Notes: generated by a model from the letters alone, not told the origin. 64,000 nt of DNA from Acuticoccus sp. I52.16.1 (GCF_022865125.1 NZ_CP094828.1:1054001-1118000), one strand, 5' to 3'. Counted from the first letter of the stretch, positions 1 to 8,557 are shown. Numbers and translations: made by a program.

Positions 1-615
1 CCGGGCGGCATCGAGGCCGTTTTCGGCAAGGTGATCGGCAGCGCGTTCGACGCGCGGGCCGCCGCCGCCGGCCTCGGCGAACGCTGGCTGATCGCCAACA
101 ACTTCATGAAGGTCGACGCCTCGTGCCGGGAGACGCAGGGCGCGCTCGCGGCCTTCCGCGCCGCCTGGCCGGCCGGGCGCCCCGCCGGCGACATCGCGCG
201 GGTCGAGATCGAAACGTTCGTGCCGGCCGCCGACCTCGCCGAGCGCGAGCCGGTCAACATCATGGGCGCGCGCTTCTCGATCCCGGCGACGCTCGCCCTC
301 GCCGCGCACGGCTGGCAGATCACCGCCGACGGCTACGCGAGGGCCTTGAAGGACCCCGCCGCGCTCGACCTCATGCGCCGCGTCACCGTCGTCGCCGACC
401 CGGCGATGACCGCCGCCCTCCCCGTGCGCCGGACCCGCGCCACGGTCCACCTCGTCGACGGCGGCCACCTCGCCGCGACGGTGGACGGTGCGCCGGGCGA
501 CGCGGACCAGCCGCTCGAGGCGGACGCGCTGCGGGCGAAGTTCGGCGCGCTCTTCGCCGAAGCCGGCCGCACCGACGCGGCCGAGATGTACGCCCGCCTC
601 ACCGCCGCGGCCTGA
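1..615 (+). CDS. MmgE/PrpD family protein, C-terminal part (5' truncated by window)
   Basis: The frame is open from base 1, so the start lies outside the window; 204 residues are visible. The segment matches the C-terminal lobe of the MmgE/PrpD (2-methylcitrate dehydratase-like) fold: a stretch around NNFMKVDASCRETQGAL corresponds to the usual 'K.y.aCR..hga.da' region, followed by ARFSIPATLALA, which matches the conserved 'aqfSipyalA' core. Members dehydrate or isomerise small carboxylic acids; the substrate cannot be told from this fragment. It is followed after 39 bp by the convergent aminotransferase, so it is the last gene of its unit. The family call is firm and the specific reaction is unknown. 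Confidence 0.8.
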   Translation, partial: PGGIEAVFGKVIGSAFDARAAAAGLGERWLIANNFMKVDASCRETQGALAAFRAAWPAGRPAGDIARVEIETFVPAADLAEREPVNIMGARFSIPATLALAAHGWQITADGYARALKDPAALDLMRRVTVVADPAMTAALPVRRTRATVHLVDGGHLAATVDGAPGDADQPLEADALRAKFGALFAEAGRTDAAEMYARLTAAA

Positions 616-654
616 CCCGCCGCGGCACGGGTCCGTCGGTCGTCCCGCCCCGCC

Positions 655-1842
655 TCAGGCGATCTGCCGCTCGGTGCGCGGCGCGCGGGCCATCTCGGCG
701 AGGCGGCCGCACGCCTCGGCGAGGTCCTCGTCCGGAACGGTGAGGCTGATGCGGATGAAGTCCTTCGCCTGTTCGCCGAACGAGGCGCCCGGCATCACCG
801 CGACCCCCTTGTCGAGCGCGGCCCAGGCGAAGGCCTCGCCGCCCATCCCGACGCCGGACACGTCGACCAGAATGAACATGCCCGCGTCCGGCATCAGCGG
901 CGCCAGGCCCGAGCCCTCCAGCCGGTCGGCCACCAGCTCGGCCCGGCGCTTGTAGGTCTCGCGCAAGGTCGCCGCGGTCGGCGACGGCTCGGTGAGCGCG
1001 TAGGTGGTCATGTCGGCGATGAAGGGCTGATTGCCGAACAGCATCGTCTCCGACACCGGCAGCAGCCGGGCGCAGAACTCCGCCGGCCCGACCGCCCAGC
1101 CCGACCGGAAGCCGGGCGCCGCATGCGACTTGGAGATCGACGACAACGCCACCGAGCGCTCCGCCAGCTCCGGCAGGTCGAACGGCGAGACGAACCGGCC
1201 CTCGAAGATCAGCTCCTCGTACACCTCGTCGCACACGATCCACAGGTCGTGTCGCCGGCACACCTCGCCGATCGCCTCGATCTCCGGCCGTGTCAGGATC
1301 GCCCCGGTCGGGTTGTGCGGCGAGTTGAGGAGCACGACCCGCGAACGCGGCGTGATCGCCCGCTCCAGGTCCTCGGCACGCATGTGGAAGCCGTTCGCCG
1401 CGTGCAGGGCGACAGTGCGCATCTCCGCCCCCGCCGCGCCGATCACGCCGGCATAGGTGGCGTAGAGCGGGTCGCCCACGAGCACCTCGTCGCCGCGCTC
1501 GGCAAGGCCCATCATCGAGGCGTAGAGCGCGGTCTGCGTGCCGGGGAAGGCGAGCACGTTGGCGGGCAGGATCGTGCGGCCGGTGCGGCGCGAATATTTC
1601 GCGGCGATCGCCTCGGCGAGCTCCGGATCGGCCCCGCCGCCGATGCCGTAGCCGGTGCGCCCGGCGTGCATCGAGGCGCTGCACACGTCGAGCAGGTCGT
1701 CCTCCGGAGGAATGTCGGGCTCGCCGATGGTCAATTCTATGATCGCGTCGCCGGCCTCAGCGCGTCGTCGTGCTTCGAAATGCACGGCCCACTTGCCGGA
1801 TCCGAGACCGCGAAGCCTGTCCGTGATCGATGCATATCGCAT
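655..1842 (-). CDS. Class I/II PLP-dependent aminotransferase
   Basis: The protein is 395 residues, typical for fold-type I aminotransferases of the AspC/MalY-like group. It shows the N-terminal ELTIGEPDIPPEDDL region, the asparagine of LNSPHNPTGA, the aspartate of WIVCDEVYEELIF, and the Schiff-base lysine in SSISKSHAAPGFRSGWA, with the substrate-carboxylate arginine just after it. I chose ATG 1842 because a good ribosome site (GGAGG, 6 nt upstream) precedes it; the open frame runs on further upstream without homology. It is transcribed away from a pair of amino-acid ABC permeases across a 236-bp gap, so it probably transaminates an imported amino acid. The exact substrate is not readable from sequence. 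Confidence 0.88.
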   Translation of the reverse strand: MRYASITDRLRGLGSGKWAVHFEARRRAEAGDAIIELTIGEPDIPPEDDLLDVCSASMHAGRTGYGIGGGADPELAEAIAAKYSRRTGRTILPANVLAFPGTQTALYASMMGLAERGDEVLVGDPLYATYAGVIGAAGAEMRTVALHAANGFHMRAEDLERAITPRSRVVLLNSPHNPTGAILTRPEIEAIGEVCRRHDLWIVCDEVYEELIFEGRFVSPFDLPELAERSVALSSISKSHAAPGFRSGWAVGPAEFCARLLPVSETMLFGNQPFIADMTTYALTEPSPTAATLRETYKRRAELVADRLEGSGLAPLMPDAGMFILVDVSGVGMGGEAFAWAALDKGVAVMPGASFGEQAKDFIRISLTVPDEDLAEACGRLAEMARAPRTERQIA

Positions 1843-2078
1843 GGGCTGCCTCCGGTTCGTCTTCGAGAAGTTGGGGCGATCTGCCCGCAACCTCAACCTG
1901 CTAAGGGGCTCCTTCCCCGCCTCACCGGTTCGTTCAGCCATGTACCAGGCTGAAAAGCCCACCGTTTCAGGCACAAACCCGGTGAACCGAGGCGCGAGAA
2001 GAATTTGACCCCCGTGACCAGACAGATAACGTGTCCTGGCAGCGACCCCTGCACACCGCACACCAGCCGCCGGATTTC

Positions 2079-2783
2079 ATGGACATCTTCTCATTGCTCG
2101 CCTTCGGGCCGGACGGATGGGGCGACGAACTTCTCGCCGGCGTCAAAATCACGTTGGCGCTGGCATTCGTGACGGCCCCGCTGGCGCTCGTCGCCGGCTT
2201 CCTGCTCGCCCTCGCCCGTCGATCCGGCAATCCGCTGCTGCGCATCCCGGCCACCGTCTTCGCCACCGTCTTCAAGGGTCTGCCGGAGCTGATCACGCTC
2301 TTCATCGTCTACTACGGCGTGGCGATGCTGCTACGCTGGTTCGTCGCTCTCTTCACCGACGCGTACGTCACGATGCCGGCCTTCCTCTCCGGCGTCGTCG
2401 CGCTGGGCGCGGTCTCCGCCTCGTTCGCCTCCGAGGTGTTCATGGGCGCGTTGGGCGGGGTGCCGCGGGGTCAGCTGGAGGCGGCCGACGCGCTCGGCCT
2501 CGGCCGCTGGGCGACGATGCGCAAGGTGATGCTGCCGCAGGTGATGCGCCTCGCGCTGCCGGGCCTGTCCAATCTGTGGCTGGTGCTGCTCAAGGATACC
2601 GCGCTGGTCTCGGTCCTCGCGCTGCCGGACCTGTTGCGCCGCACCTTCATCGCCGTGGGCGCCACCAAGGAGCCGTTCTTCTTCTTCGCCGTCGCGATGG
2701 CGATCTACTTCGTCATCTCGATGATCTCCTCGGGCGTCCTCGCCCTCCTCGAGGCGCGCTACAGCCGCGCCTACGCCCGATGA
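2079..2783 (+). CDS. Amino acid ABC transporter permease (HisQ/HisM type)
   Basis: This is a 234-residue inner-membrane protein of the polar amino-acid permease family. The start is ATG 2079 (MDIFSLL); the frame is open further upstream but without family features. Several hydrophobic segments are visible (KITLALAFVTAPLALVAGFL, the region around ITLFIVYYGVAMLL, and the C-terminal FFFFAVAMAIYFVISMI). The EAA loop reads LEAADALGLGRWATMRKVMLPQ, the contact site for the ATPase. It overlaps the next permease by 4 bp (ATGA), indicating translational coupling and a heteromeric HisQM-like pore. Unusually, no substrate-binding protein or ATPase gene is adjacent. Confidence 0.9.
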   Translation: MDIFSLLAFGPDGWGDELLAGVKITLALAFVTAPLALVAGFLLALARRSGNPLLRIPATVFATVFKGLPELITLFIVYYGVAMLLRWFVALFTDAYVTMPAFLSGVVALGAVSASFASEVFMGALGGVPRGQLEAADALGLGRWATMRKVMLPQVMRLALPGLSNLWLVLLKDTALVSVLALPDLLRRTFIAVGATKEPFFFFAVAMAIYFVISMISSGVLALLEARYSRAYAR

Positions 2784-3526
2784 ACGAGATCCTGCCGAAA
2801 ATGCTCGCCGAGTACGGCGACGACCTCCTCGACGGGTTCGTCGTCACCTTGCAGCTCGTCGGCCTGTCGGTCGGCATCGGCGCGGTGCTGGGGTGCTTCG
2901 TCGCGGCGTGGCGGATGTCCAAGAACCGCCTCGTGCGGTGGGTGACGTGGTTCTACACCAACCTCTTCCGCGGCACGCCGCTGCTGGCGCAGCTCTTCCT
3001 GATCTACTACGGCGCCGGGCAGTTCTCCGGCTTCTGGCGGGACGTCGGGCTGTGGTGGTTCCTGCGCGACCCGTTCAACTGTGCGGTGCTCGCCTTCATC
3101 CTCAACACCGCCGCCTACCAGGGCGAGATCTTCCGCGGCGCGGTGAAGGCGGTCCCGGCGGGGCAATGGGAGGCGGGCGCGGCGCTGGGGCTCTCCAAGC
3201 GGATCACCTTCCGCAAGATCATCCTGCCGCAGACCGCGATGATCGCGTTGCGCCCCTTCGGCAACGAGATCATCCTCATGATCAAGGGCTCGGCCGTCGC
3301 CTCCGTGGTGACCGTGTACGACCTGCTGGGCGAAACGCGCCTGATCTACTCCGACACCTTCCGCTTCGACGTGTACTTCTACGCCGCCGCGCTCTACCTC
3401 GTGTTGGTGGAGACGCTGCGCCAAGTCTGGAACCTCCTGGAGAAGCGCCTCACCCGCCACCTCGCGCCGACGCGCACCTCGTCCGCCAAACGACCATTGG
3501 AGCCGAGCGCCATGGGCGCCGCATGA
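2780..3526 (+). CDS. Amino acid ABC transporter permease (HisM/HisQ type), second subunit
   Basis: A 248-residue permease with start ATG 2780 overlapping the TGA of the preceding permease. It has the family layout: an early GFVVTLQLVGLSVGIGAVLG helix, the RGTPLLAQLFLIYYG segment that is diagnostic of polar amino-acid permeases, and an EAA loop (EAGAALGLSKRITFRKIILPQ). Its own stop overlaps the start of the PLP lyase-type enzyme by 4 bp, so import and metabolism of the substrate appear to be co-translated. The binding protein and ATPase must be encoded elsewhere or outside the window. The fold call is certain; the substrate is inferred only as an amino acid. Confidence 0.9.
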   Translation: MNEILPKMLAEYGDDLLDGFVVTLQLVGLSVGIGAVLGCFVAAWRMSKNRLVRWVTWFYTNLFRGTPLLAQLFLIYYGAGQFSGFWRDVGLWWFLRDPFNCAVLAFILNTAAYQGEIFRGAVKAVPAGQWEAGAALGLSKRITFRKIILPQTAMIALRPFGNEIILMIKGSAVASVVTVYDLLGETRLIYSDTFRFDVYFYAAALYLVLVETLRQVWNLLEKRLTRHLAPTRTSSAKRPLEPSAMGAA

Positions 3527-4686
3527 CCGACCGACCCGATACCGCCCGACCCGACGCACTGCGCCGTGAGACCATCGCCGCCCACGCCAACGGCCAGCAC
3601 GACGCGGCGACCGGCGGCGTGGTCGGCGCCTGGCAACCCTCGACCACCTTCGTGCGCGACGCCGCCTACCGAACCCCCGCCTCCGGCGACGTCTATCGCC
3701 GCCCGCACAGTCCCACGACGCGCGAGGCCGAGGCGGTCATCGCCGCCCTGGAGGGGGCGGAGGACGCCGCGCTCTTCGCCTCCGGCCTCGCCGCGATGGC
3801 AGCGTTGATGCGGGCCGCGGGCGGGCCCCGCGTCGCCGTGCAGCGCGGCTCGTACTACGGCACCCAGGTCCTGGGCGAGCGCCTGGCGGACGGCGCCCCG
3901 ATCACCTTCGACGGTGCCTCGCTGGAGAGCCTCGCCGAGACGGTCGCCACCCGCCGCCCGGCCCTCGTCATCATCGAGACGCCCTCCAACCCCTTCCTCG
4001 ACGTGATCGACATCGCCGAGGCCGCGCGCATCGCGCACGCCGCGGGCGCGCTGCTGGCGGTCGACTCCACCACCGCGACGCCGATCCACACCCGCCCGCT
4101 GGAGCACGGGGCCGACATCGTCGTCCACTCCGCCACCAAGGCGCTCAACGGTCACTCGGACGTGCTGGCCGGCGCGCTGGTCCCCGGCCATGGCGGGCGC
4201 GTCCTGTTCGACGCGGCGCTCGACACACGCGCCAAGGAGGGCTGCGTCCTGAGCCCGTTCGACGCCTGGCTGCTGACGCGCGGCATGCGGACCGTGGCGC
4301 TGCGCGTGCGCGAGGCGTCGCGCAACGCGCTCCACCTCGCCCAATGGCTCGCGGCGCATCCGAAGGTGACGACGGTGCGCTATCCCGGCCTTCCGACGCA
4401 CCCCGGCCACGCCGTCGCGGCGGCGCAGATGGACGGCGGGTTCGGCGGCCTCCTGTCGTTCGACGTCGCCGGCGGCGCGGACGCCGCACTCGGCCTCGCC
4501 GGGCGGCTGAGGCTCATCGCGCGGGCGACGTCGCTCGGCGGCGTCGAGACCCTGATCGAGCATCGCCACTCGATCGAGCCCGCCGCCACCGACATGCCGC
4601 CGGGGCTGTTGCGCCTCGCCGTCGGCATCGAGGCGGTCGAAGACCTCGTCGCCGATCTCGATCAGGCCTTGGCCGAGGTGCCCTGA
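3523..4686 (+). CDS. Cys/Met-metabolism PLP-dependent enzyme (cystathionine gamma-synthase / beta-lyase family)
   Basis: The 387-residue product has the fold-type I trans-sulfuration enzyme layout. It shows the N-terminal QPSTTFVRD segment, ALFASGLAAMAALM, the YYGT tyrosine region, ETPSNPFLDVIDI, the aspartate of LLAVDSTTATP, and the PLP lysine in VHSATKALNGHSDVLAG. Family members catalyse gamma-replacement, beta-elimination or gamma-elimination on sulfur amino acids or homoserine esters. Coupling by a 4-bp overlap to two amino-acid permeases favours a catabolic lyase over a biosynthetic synthase, but that is inference. The start is ATG 3523 inside the end of the permease gene. Confidence 0.87.
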   Translation: MTDRPDTARPDALRRETIAAHANGQHDAATGGVVGAWQPSTTFVRDAAYRTPASGDVYRRPHSPTTREAEAVIAALEGAEDAALFASGLAAMAALMRAAGGPRVAVQRGSYYGTQVLGERLADGAPITFDGASLESLAETVATRRPALVIIETPSNPFLDVIDIAEAARIAHAAGALLAVDSTTATPIHTRPLEHGADIVVHSATKALNGHSDVLAGALVPGHGGRVLFDAALDTRAKEGCVLSPFDAWLLTRGMRTVALRVREASRNALHLAQWLAAHPKVTTVRYPGLPTHPGHAVAAAQMDGGFGGLLSFDVAGGADAALGLAGRLRLIARATSLGGVETLIEHRHSIEPAATDMPPGLLRLAVGIEAVEDLVADLDQALAEVP

Positions 4687-4734
4687 TGGCACTAAAACGC
4701 ACGCTAATACATTAGAACCGATAAGGAGCGCTCG

Positions 4735-5604
4735 ATGGCGAACGTCGCATTTCTGGGCCTAGGCGTGATGGGTTACCCGATGGCCGGGCACCTGGCGAAG
4801 GGCGGCCACACGGTCACGGTCTACAATCGCACCACCGAGAAGGCCAAGGCGTGGGCCGAGGCGTTCGGCGGCGCCTACAAGGAGACGCCCGCCGAGGCCG
4901 CCGCGGGCCAGGACTTCGTGTTCTGCTGCGTCGGCAACGACGACGACCTGCGCTCGGTCACGATCGCCGAAGGCGGGGCCTTCGCCGCCGTCGAGAAAGG
5001 CGCCGTCTTCATCGACAACACCACCGCCTCGGCCGAGGTCGCGCGCGAGCTGGGCGACGCCGCCAAGGCCGCCGGGTTCGACTTCCTCGACGCGCCGGTG
5101 TCCGGCGGCCAGGCCGGCGCCGAGAACGGCGCGCTCACCGTCATGGTCGGCGGCGATCAGACCGTCTTCGACAAGGCCAAGCCGGTGATCGACTGCTACG
5201 CCAAGATGGTCGGCCTGATGGGGCCGACCGGCGCCGGGCAGCTGACCAAGATGGTCAACCAGACCTGCATCGCCGGCCTCGTCCAGGGCCTCGCCGAGGG
5301 CATCCACTTCGCCAAGTCCGCCGGGCTCGACATCGAGAAGGTGATCTCCGTGATCTCCAAGGGCGCCGCCGGCTCCTGGCAGATGGAGAACCGCTGGAAG
5401 ACGATGGACGCCGACGAGTACAACCACGGCTTCGCGGTCGACTGGATGCGCAAGGACCTGCACATCGTCCTGGAAGAGGCGCGCCGCAACGGCTCGCGCA
5501 TGCCGGTGACCGCGCTGGTCGACCAGTTCTACGGCGATGTGCAAAAGATGGGCGGCGGGCGCTACGACACCTCCGCACTGCTGGCGCGCCTGGAGCGCTC
5601 TTGA
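4735..5604 (+). CDS. NAD(P)-dependent beta-hydroxyacid dehydrogenase (3-hydroxyisobutyrate dehydrogenase family)
   Basis: A 289-residue enzyme of the 3-hydroxyisobutyrate / tartronate-semialdehyde reductase family. The N-terminal Rossmann signature GLGVMGYPMAGHL starts at about residue 7. The substrate-binding motif DAPVSGGQAGAENG lies near residue 120, and the catalytic lysine is in GAGQLTKMVNQ near residue 170. An AAGGAG ribosome site lies 6 nt before ATG 4735. The 48-bp gap after the PLP enzyme holds a small CTAAT-N2-ATTAG inverted repeat (4704-4715), so it may be part of the same operon or have weak control of its own. The natural substrate is a short beta-hydroxy acid; which one is not determined. 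Confidence 0.9.
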   Translation: MANVAFLGLGVMGYPMAGHLAKGGHTVTVYNRTTEKAKAWAEAFGGAYKETPAEAAAGQDFVFCCVGNDDDLRSVTIAEGGAFAAVEKGAVFIDNTTASAEVARELGDAAKAAGFDFLDAPVSGGQAGAENGALTVMVGGDQTVFDKAKPVIDCYAKMVGLMGPTGAGQLTKMVNQTCIAGLVQGLAEGIHFAKSAGLDIEKVISVISKGAAGSWQMENRWKTMDADEYNHGFAVDWMRKDLHIVLEEARRNGSRMPVTALVDQFYGDVQKMGGGRYDTSALLARLERS

Positions 5605-5766
5605 TCTCGCGGGCCGCGGCCCAGACCTGCGCGAGGCGCCGGTCCTTAAGGGGCGATTAGGCCTATATCGACGCGGGCCGGTGGAAAACTCCGCCGGCCT
5701 GCAACTCTCGCTGGGCTCGAACATTGGTCCAGTGCCGGTTTCTGTCCGGGGAGAGCGGAGTACGAC

Positions 5767-6552
5767 GTGTTTAGACAGTTCGGCAGCGTCCTGTCCGATT
5801 ACCGGCGAGACCTCACTCTGATCGACGCCGCGCCGTCCGGCGAGCGGGTCGAGCGGCCCGACTGTGCGGGAACGTCCCTCCTGTCGGGTGCGCCCATCGC
5901 GCGCATCCCGCCCCGCGCCGACGCGCCTTCCTCGCCGCTTGTGAACGATTCCGACGCGCCGCTGGTGGGCGCCCCGCTACACCTGCGCATCCAGATCGTC
6001 GACGCCGCGCTCTCGCCATTGTCGGGGGTACCGGTGACCGTGGGGCTGCGCGCGCCGACGCCGGTGGACGGGATCGGCCGCGCGGTGCGCACGGTGGCGG
6101 TCACCTCCGACAAGGGCATCGCCGAGATCGAGACCGTATTCCCGATCCCCACCGCCGGACGCCCGCAGATCGCCTTCCAGGCGGCGCTGGAGCATGCCAG
6201 CGTCCGCGGCGTCATCGCCCTGCCGGACGAGGTGGGCGAGTTCCTGGCCGAGCACGTGCCGCCCTATTGCGGCGACGCGACCGACACCTTCGCGCTGTGG
6301 CGGCCGGCCTACCTGGCGCAGGCGGTGATCAGCGCCGACCGCTCCGCCGCACCCGGCCCTCCCGGCCGGCCGGCCGTGCCGCCACGGCGATATCGGGCAG
6401 GTCGTTACCTCGCCTCGCGCGCCTTCGCCACGCTGCTGGCCGTCACCAGCGCGGCCGCGCATCTCTTCTCCGGCAGCGGGACGCCGACCGCGAAGGAAAC
6501 GGTCACCGCCCTTTCCCCCGAGCAAGAGCCGGACGGCCGCCGCGACGCCTGA
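5767..6552 (+). CDS. Degenerate intradiol ring-cleavage dioxygenase-like protein
   Basis: A 261-residue protein starting at GTG 5767, with GGAG 6 nt upstream. Residues 67-95 (GAPLHLRIQIVDAALSPLSG and onward) and 114-141 follow the beta-sandwich core of intradiol dioxygenases. The ligands are gone, however: where the family has YPGWY..GR..HIHFKV, this protein reads FPIPTAGRPQIAFQA (residues 125-139), so the second tyrosine and both histidines are replaced. The first-tyrosine region (WHCDA..YSG in the family) is also absent. It should not bind catalytic Fe(III). The C-terminal part (about 190-261) is low-complexity with a short hydrophobic stretch (FATLLAVTSAAAHLF). I see no signal peptide. The function is unknown; the relationship is my own alignment by eye. 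Confidence 0.6.
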   Translation: MFRQFGSVLSDYRRDLTLIDAAPSGERVERPDCAGTSLLSGAPIARIPPRADAPSSPLVNDSDAPLVGAPLHLRIQIVDAALSPLSGVPVTVGLRAPTPVDGIGRAVRTVAVTSDKGIAEIETVFPIPTAGRPQIAFQAALEHASVRGVIALPDEVGEFLAEHVPPYCGDATDTFALWRPAYLAQAVISADRSAAPGPPGRPAVPPRRYRAGRYLASRAFATLLAVTSAAAHLFSGSGTPTAKETVTALSPEQEPDGRRDA

Positions 6553-6689
6553 CGCGCCGCAACCCGGCACGCGGCCGGACATGCCCTCGAGCGAAGCCCG
6601 TCACGTGCCGCGTTCCAGCGTTCCAGGCAGAATGGTTTGCAGATTTTTCTTCGGCGCGCAGCGTGTGCGCTGCTCGGCGCAATGTCGGC

Positions 6690-7094
6690 TCAGCGCCGGG
6701 CCAGGTAATCCGCCTCGTCGACCGGCTCGAGCCAGGTGATGTGGCCGGCCTCCGGGTCGCGCTCGTGGATGGCGATGTGCGTCATCATCATGGAGTCGGT
6801 CGCGCCGTGCCAGTGCTTCTCGCCGGGCGGAATCCAGATGCTGTCGCCTGCGTGAATGTCGATCCGGGGCTCACCCTCGGTCTGGAACCAGCCGCTGCCG
6901 GAGACGACGTGCAGCGTCTGCCCCAGCGGGTGGGTGTGCCAGTTGGTCCGCGCGCCGGGTGTGAAGGTGACCGAGGCGGCGTTGACGCGGGCGGGGTCCG
7001 GCGCGGTGACGATCGGGTTCTGAAATACCGTCCCGGTAAAGTAGGACGCCGGTGCGAGGATCGTGTCGACTTCGCCGTTGCGCAGGATCTTCAT
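6690..7094 (-). CDS. Cupin domain protein, coupled to the NDUFA12-type gene
   Basis: A small 134-residue single-domain cupin. Motif 1 reads WHTHPLGQTLHVVSGSGW, with the usual metal-binding HxH and Gln where many cupins have Glu. Motif 2 reads IPPGEKHWHGA. This matches the group of small cupins related to YhhW/carboxymuconolactone-associated proteins, whose reactions are mostly unknown. ATG 7094 overlaps the TGA of the upstream NDUFA12-like gene (ATGA), so translation is coupled to it. Expression therefore probably follows the respiratory gene, which is an odd pairing. The family call is firm; the role is unknown. Confidence 0.85.
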   Translation of the reverse strand: MKILRNGEVDTILAPASYFTGTVFQNPIVTAPDPARVNAASVTFTPGARTNWHTHPLGQTLHVVSGSGWFQTEGEPRIDIHAGDSIWIPPGEKHWHGATDSMMMTHIAIHERDPEAGHITWLEPVDEADYLARR

Positions 7095-7525
7095 TTCGAG
7101 ACGGCTTCGCCGGGGGTCCAGGCGTCGTAGCCGGCGGAGATGCCGGCTTCCGGGTCGGGCCGGAAGATGGAGCCGGTCGGCCGGTAGGCGTCCGGCGTGC
7201 CGGTCGGGTTCGGGCGGTGGGGCTTTTCCCACTCGCGCGCGACGTAGCCCTGCTGCTCGGGCAGCAGGTCGGTCAGGTGGTGCATCCAGCTGTACCAGCC
7301 GGGCGGGATCATCGTCGCCTCGGCGACGCCGGTATAGATGACCCAGCGGCGGACGTGGCCGAGCGTCGGGTCGACCTTGGCGCCCCGCGTCTGGAAATAG
7401 CGGTTGCCGAACTGATCGGTCCCGACCTCCTCACCGCGGAGATACGTCGTCCACGACGTGCCCCAGGTGGTGCCGTTCCACCAGGTGAAGAGCTGCAGCA
7501 AACGGCGAAGAGGAGTCTGAGCCAT
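7091..7525 (-). CDS. NADH:ubiquinone oxidoreductase subunit NDUFA12 (B17.2) homologue
   Basis: This 144-residue protein belongs to the NDUFA12/B17.2 family, an accessory subunit of complex I found in alphaproteobacteria and mitochondria. Diagnostic features are the N-terminal TWWNGTTWGT, then GTDQFGNRYFQ, RRWVIYTG, and the conserved WYSWMHHLTDLLP followed by the W-x-K-PH-RPNPTGTP segment. The C-terminal tail (YRPTGSIFRP) is also as in the family. It acts peripherally on the matrix/cytoplasmic side of complex I. It lies 39 bp after the CDF transporter on the same strand and overlaps the cupin gene by 4 bp. Confidence 0.93.
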   Translation of the reverse strand: MAQTPLRRLLQLFTWWNGTTWGTSWTTYLRGEEVGTDQFGNRYFQTRGAKVDPTLGHVRRWVIYTGVAEATMIPPGWYSWMHHLTDLLPEQQGYVAREWEKPHRPNPTGTPDAYRPTGSIFRPDPEAGISAGYDAWTPGEAVSK

Positions 7526-7564
7526 GTGCCAAGTCCTAGTCAGCGGTGGCGGGGATGTAAAGCA

Positions 7565-8491
7565 TCATACGGAGGCGGTGCCGGGCTTGAGTTCGCGTGC
7601 CTCGATATAGAGCCGCGACACGTCCGGGAAGGACGCCTGCACGGTTTTGCGCAGCCGCGCGGTCGCGTCCTCCACCGAGCCGGCCGAGATCGAATTGTCG
7701 AAGTCGGCCGAGATCGTGGCGAGGATCTCGTTGGGGCCGAGGTGCATGGTCAGGACATCCCCCACCGCGACGACCGCCGGATCCGCCGTCACCGTCGCAC
7801 GAAGCTGGCGTACCACGTTCGGATCGGCCGCCTCTCCGACCAAGAGCCCCTTCGTCTCGATCGCCAGGAACACCGCCGTCACCGCGAGCACCACGGCGAT
7901 GAAGCACGTCGCCAGCGCATCGTAGACCGGATCGCCGGTGAGCTGCGTCGCCAGCACGCCGAAGAAGGCGATGATCAGGCCGAGCATCGCCGCGGTGTCC
8001 TCGAACAAGACGGTGAAGAGCGTCGGATCCTTGGAGCGGTGCACCGTCTCGATGATGCCACGGCCGCGGCGCGAGGCCTGGAAGCCCCGATAGGCCATCG
8101 TCCAGGCGACGGCCTCGAAGACGAAGGCGATGCCCAGCACCGCGTAGTTGATCCACGACGGCGAGACCTCGGTCGGCTCCAGGAGCTTGTGGATGCCCTC
8201 GTAGCCGGCGAACCCGGCGCCGGCGCCGAAGATCATGATCGCCACCATGAAGGCGTAGAAATATAGGTCCTTGCCGTGGCCGAACGGGTGCTCCGCCGAG
8301 GCGGGGCGCTTGGAGCGGCGAATGCCGAACAGCAGCAGGAACTGGTTGCCGGTGTCGACCACGGAGTGCACGCCCTCGGCGAACATGGCGGACGATCCGG
8401 TGACCGCCGACGCGATGAATTTCGTCACCGCGATCGCGCCGTTGGCGAACAGCGCCGCATAGATCACTTTGGTGTTGCCTTGAGCGGCCAT
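7565..8491 (-). CDS. Cation diffusion facilitator (CDF/ZnT, SLC30-like) transporter
   Basis: A 308-residue membrane transporter that exchanges divalent metal ions (Zn, Fe, Mn or similar) for protons. It has about six helices followed by a cytoplasmic domain. Metal-site residues are visible in the second helix (EGVHSVVDTGNQ) and fifth helix (LFEDTAAMLGLI); the latter pattern resembles the SLC30A9-like subgroup. The C-terminal domain ends in YIEARELKPG. I place the start at ATG 8491 (MAAQGNTKVIYAALFANGAIAV), which begins right before the first helix. It is divergent from the DUF502 gene with 118 bp between them. Confidence 0.9.
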   Translation of the reverse strand: MAAQGNTKVIYAALFANGAIAVTKFIASAVTGSSAMFAEGVHSVVDTGNQFLLLFGIRRSKRPASAEHPFGHGKDLYFYAFMVAIMIFGAGAGFAGYEGIHKLLEPTEVSPSWINYAVLGIAFVFEAVAWTMAYRGFQASRRGRGIIETVHRSKDPTLFTVLFEDTAAMLGLIIAFFGVLATQLTGDPVYDALATCFIAVVLAVTAVFLAIETKGLLVGEAADPNVVRQLRATVTADPAVVAVGDVLTMHLGPNEILATISADFDNSISAGSVEDATARLRKTVQASFPDVSRLYIEARELKPGTASV

Positions 8492-8557
8492 CGTGCAACC
8501 TTCTCCAAGTATTAAGCTCATTCGCGCACTGGTGGTGAACGCGCGACGATCGTATGC

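Noticed and set aside
5611-5622. GGGCCGCGGCCC palindrome after the beta-hydroxyacid dehydrogenase as a terminator
   Set aside because: It is a perfect 12-bp palindrome but has no loop to speak of and no T tract. In this GC content such strings are expected by chance.
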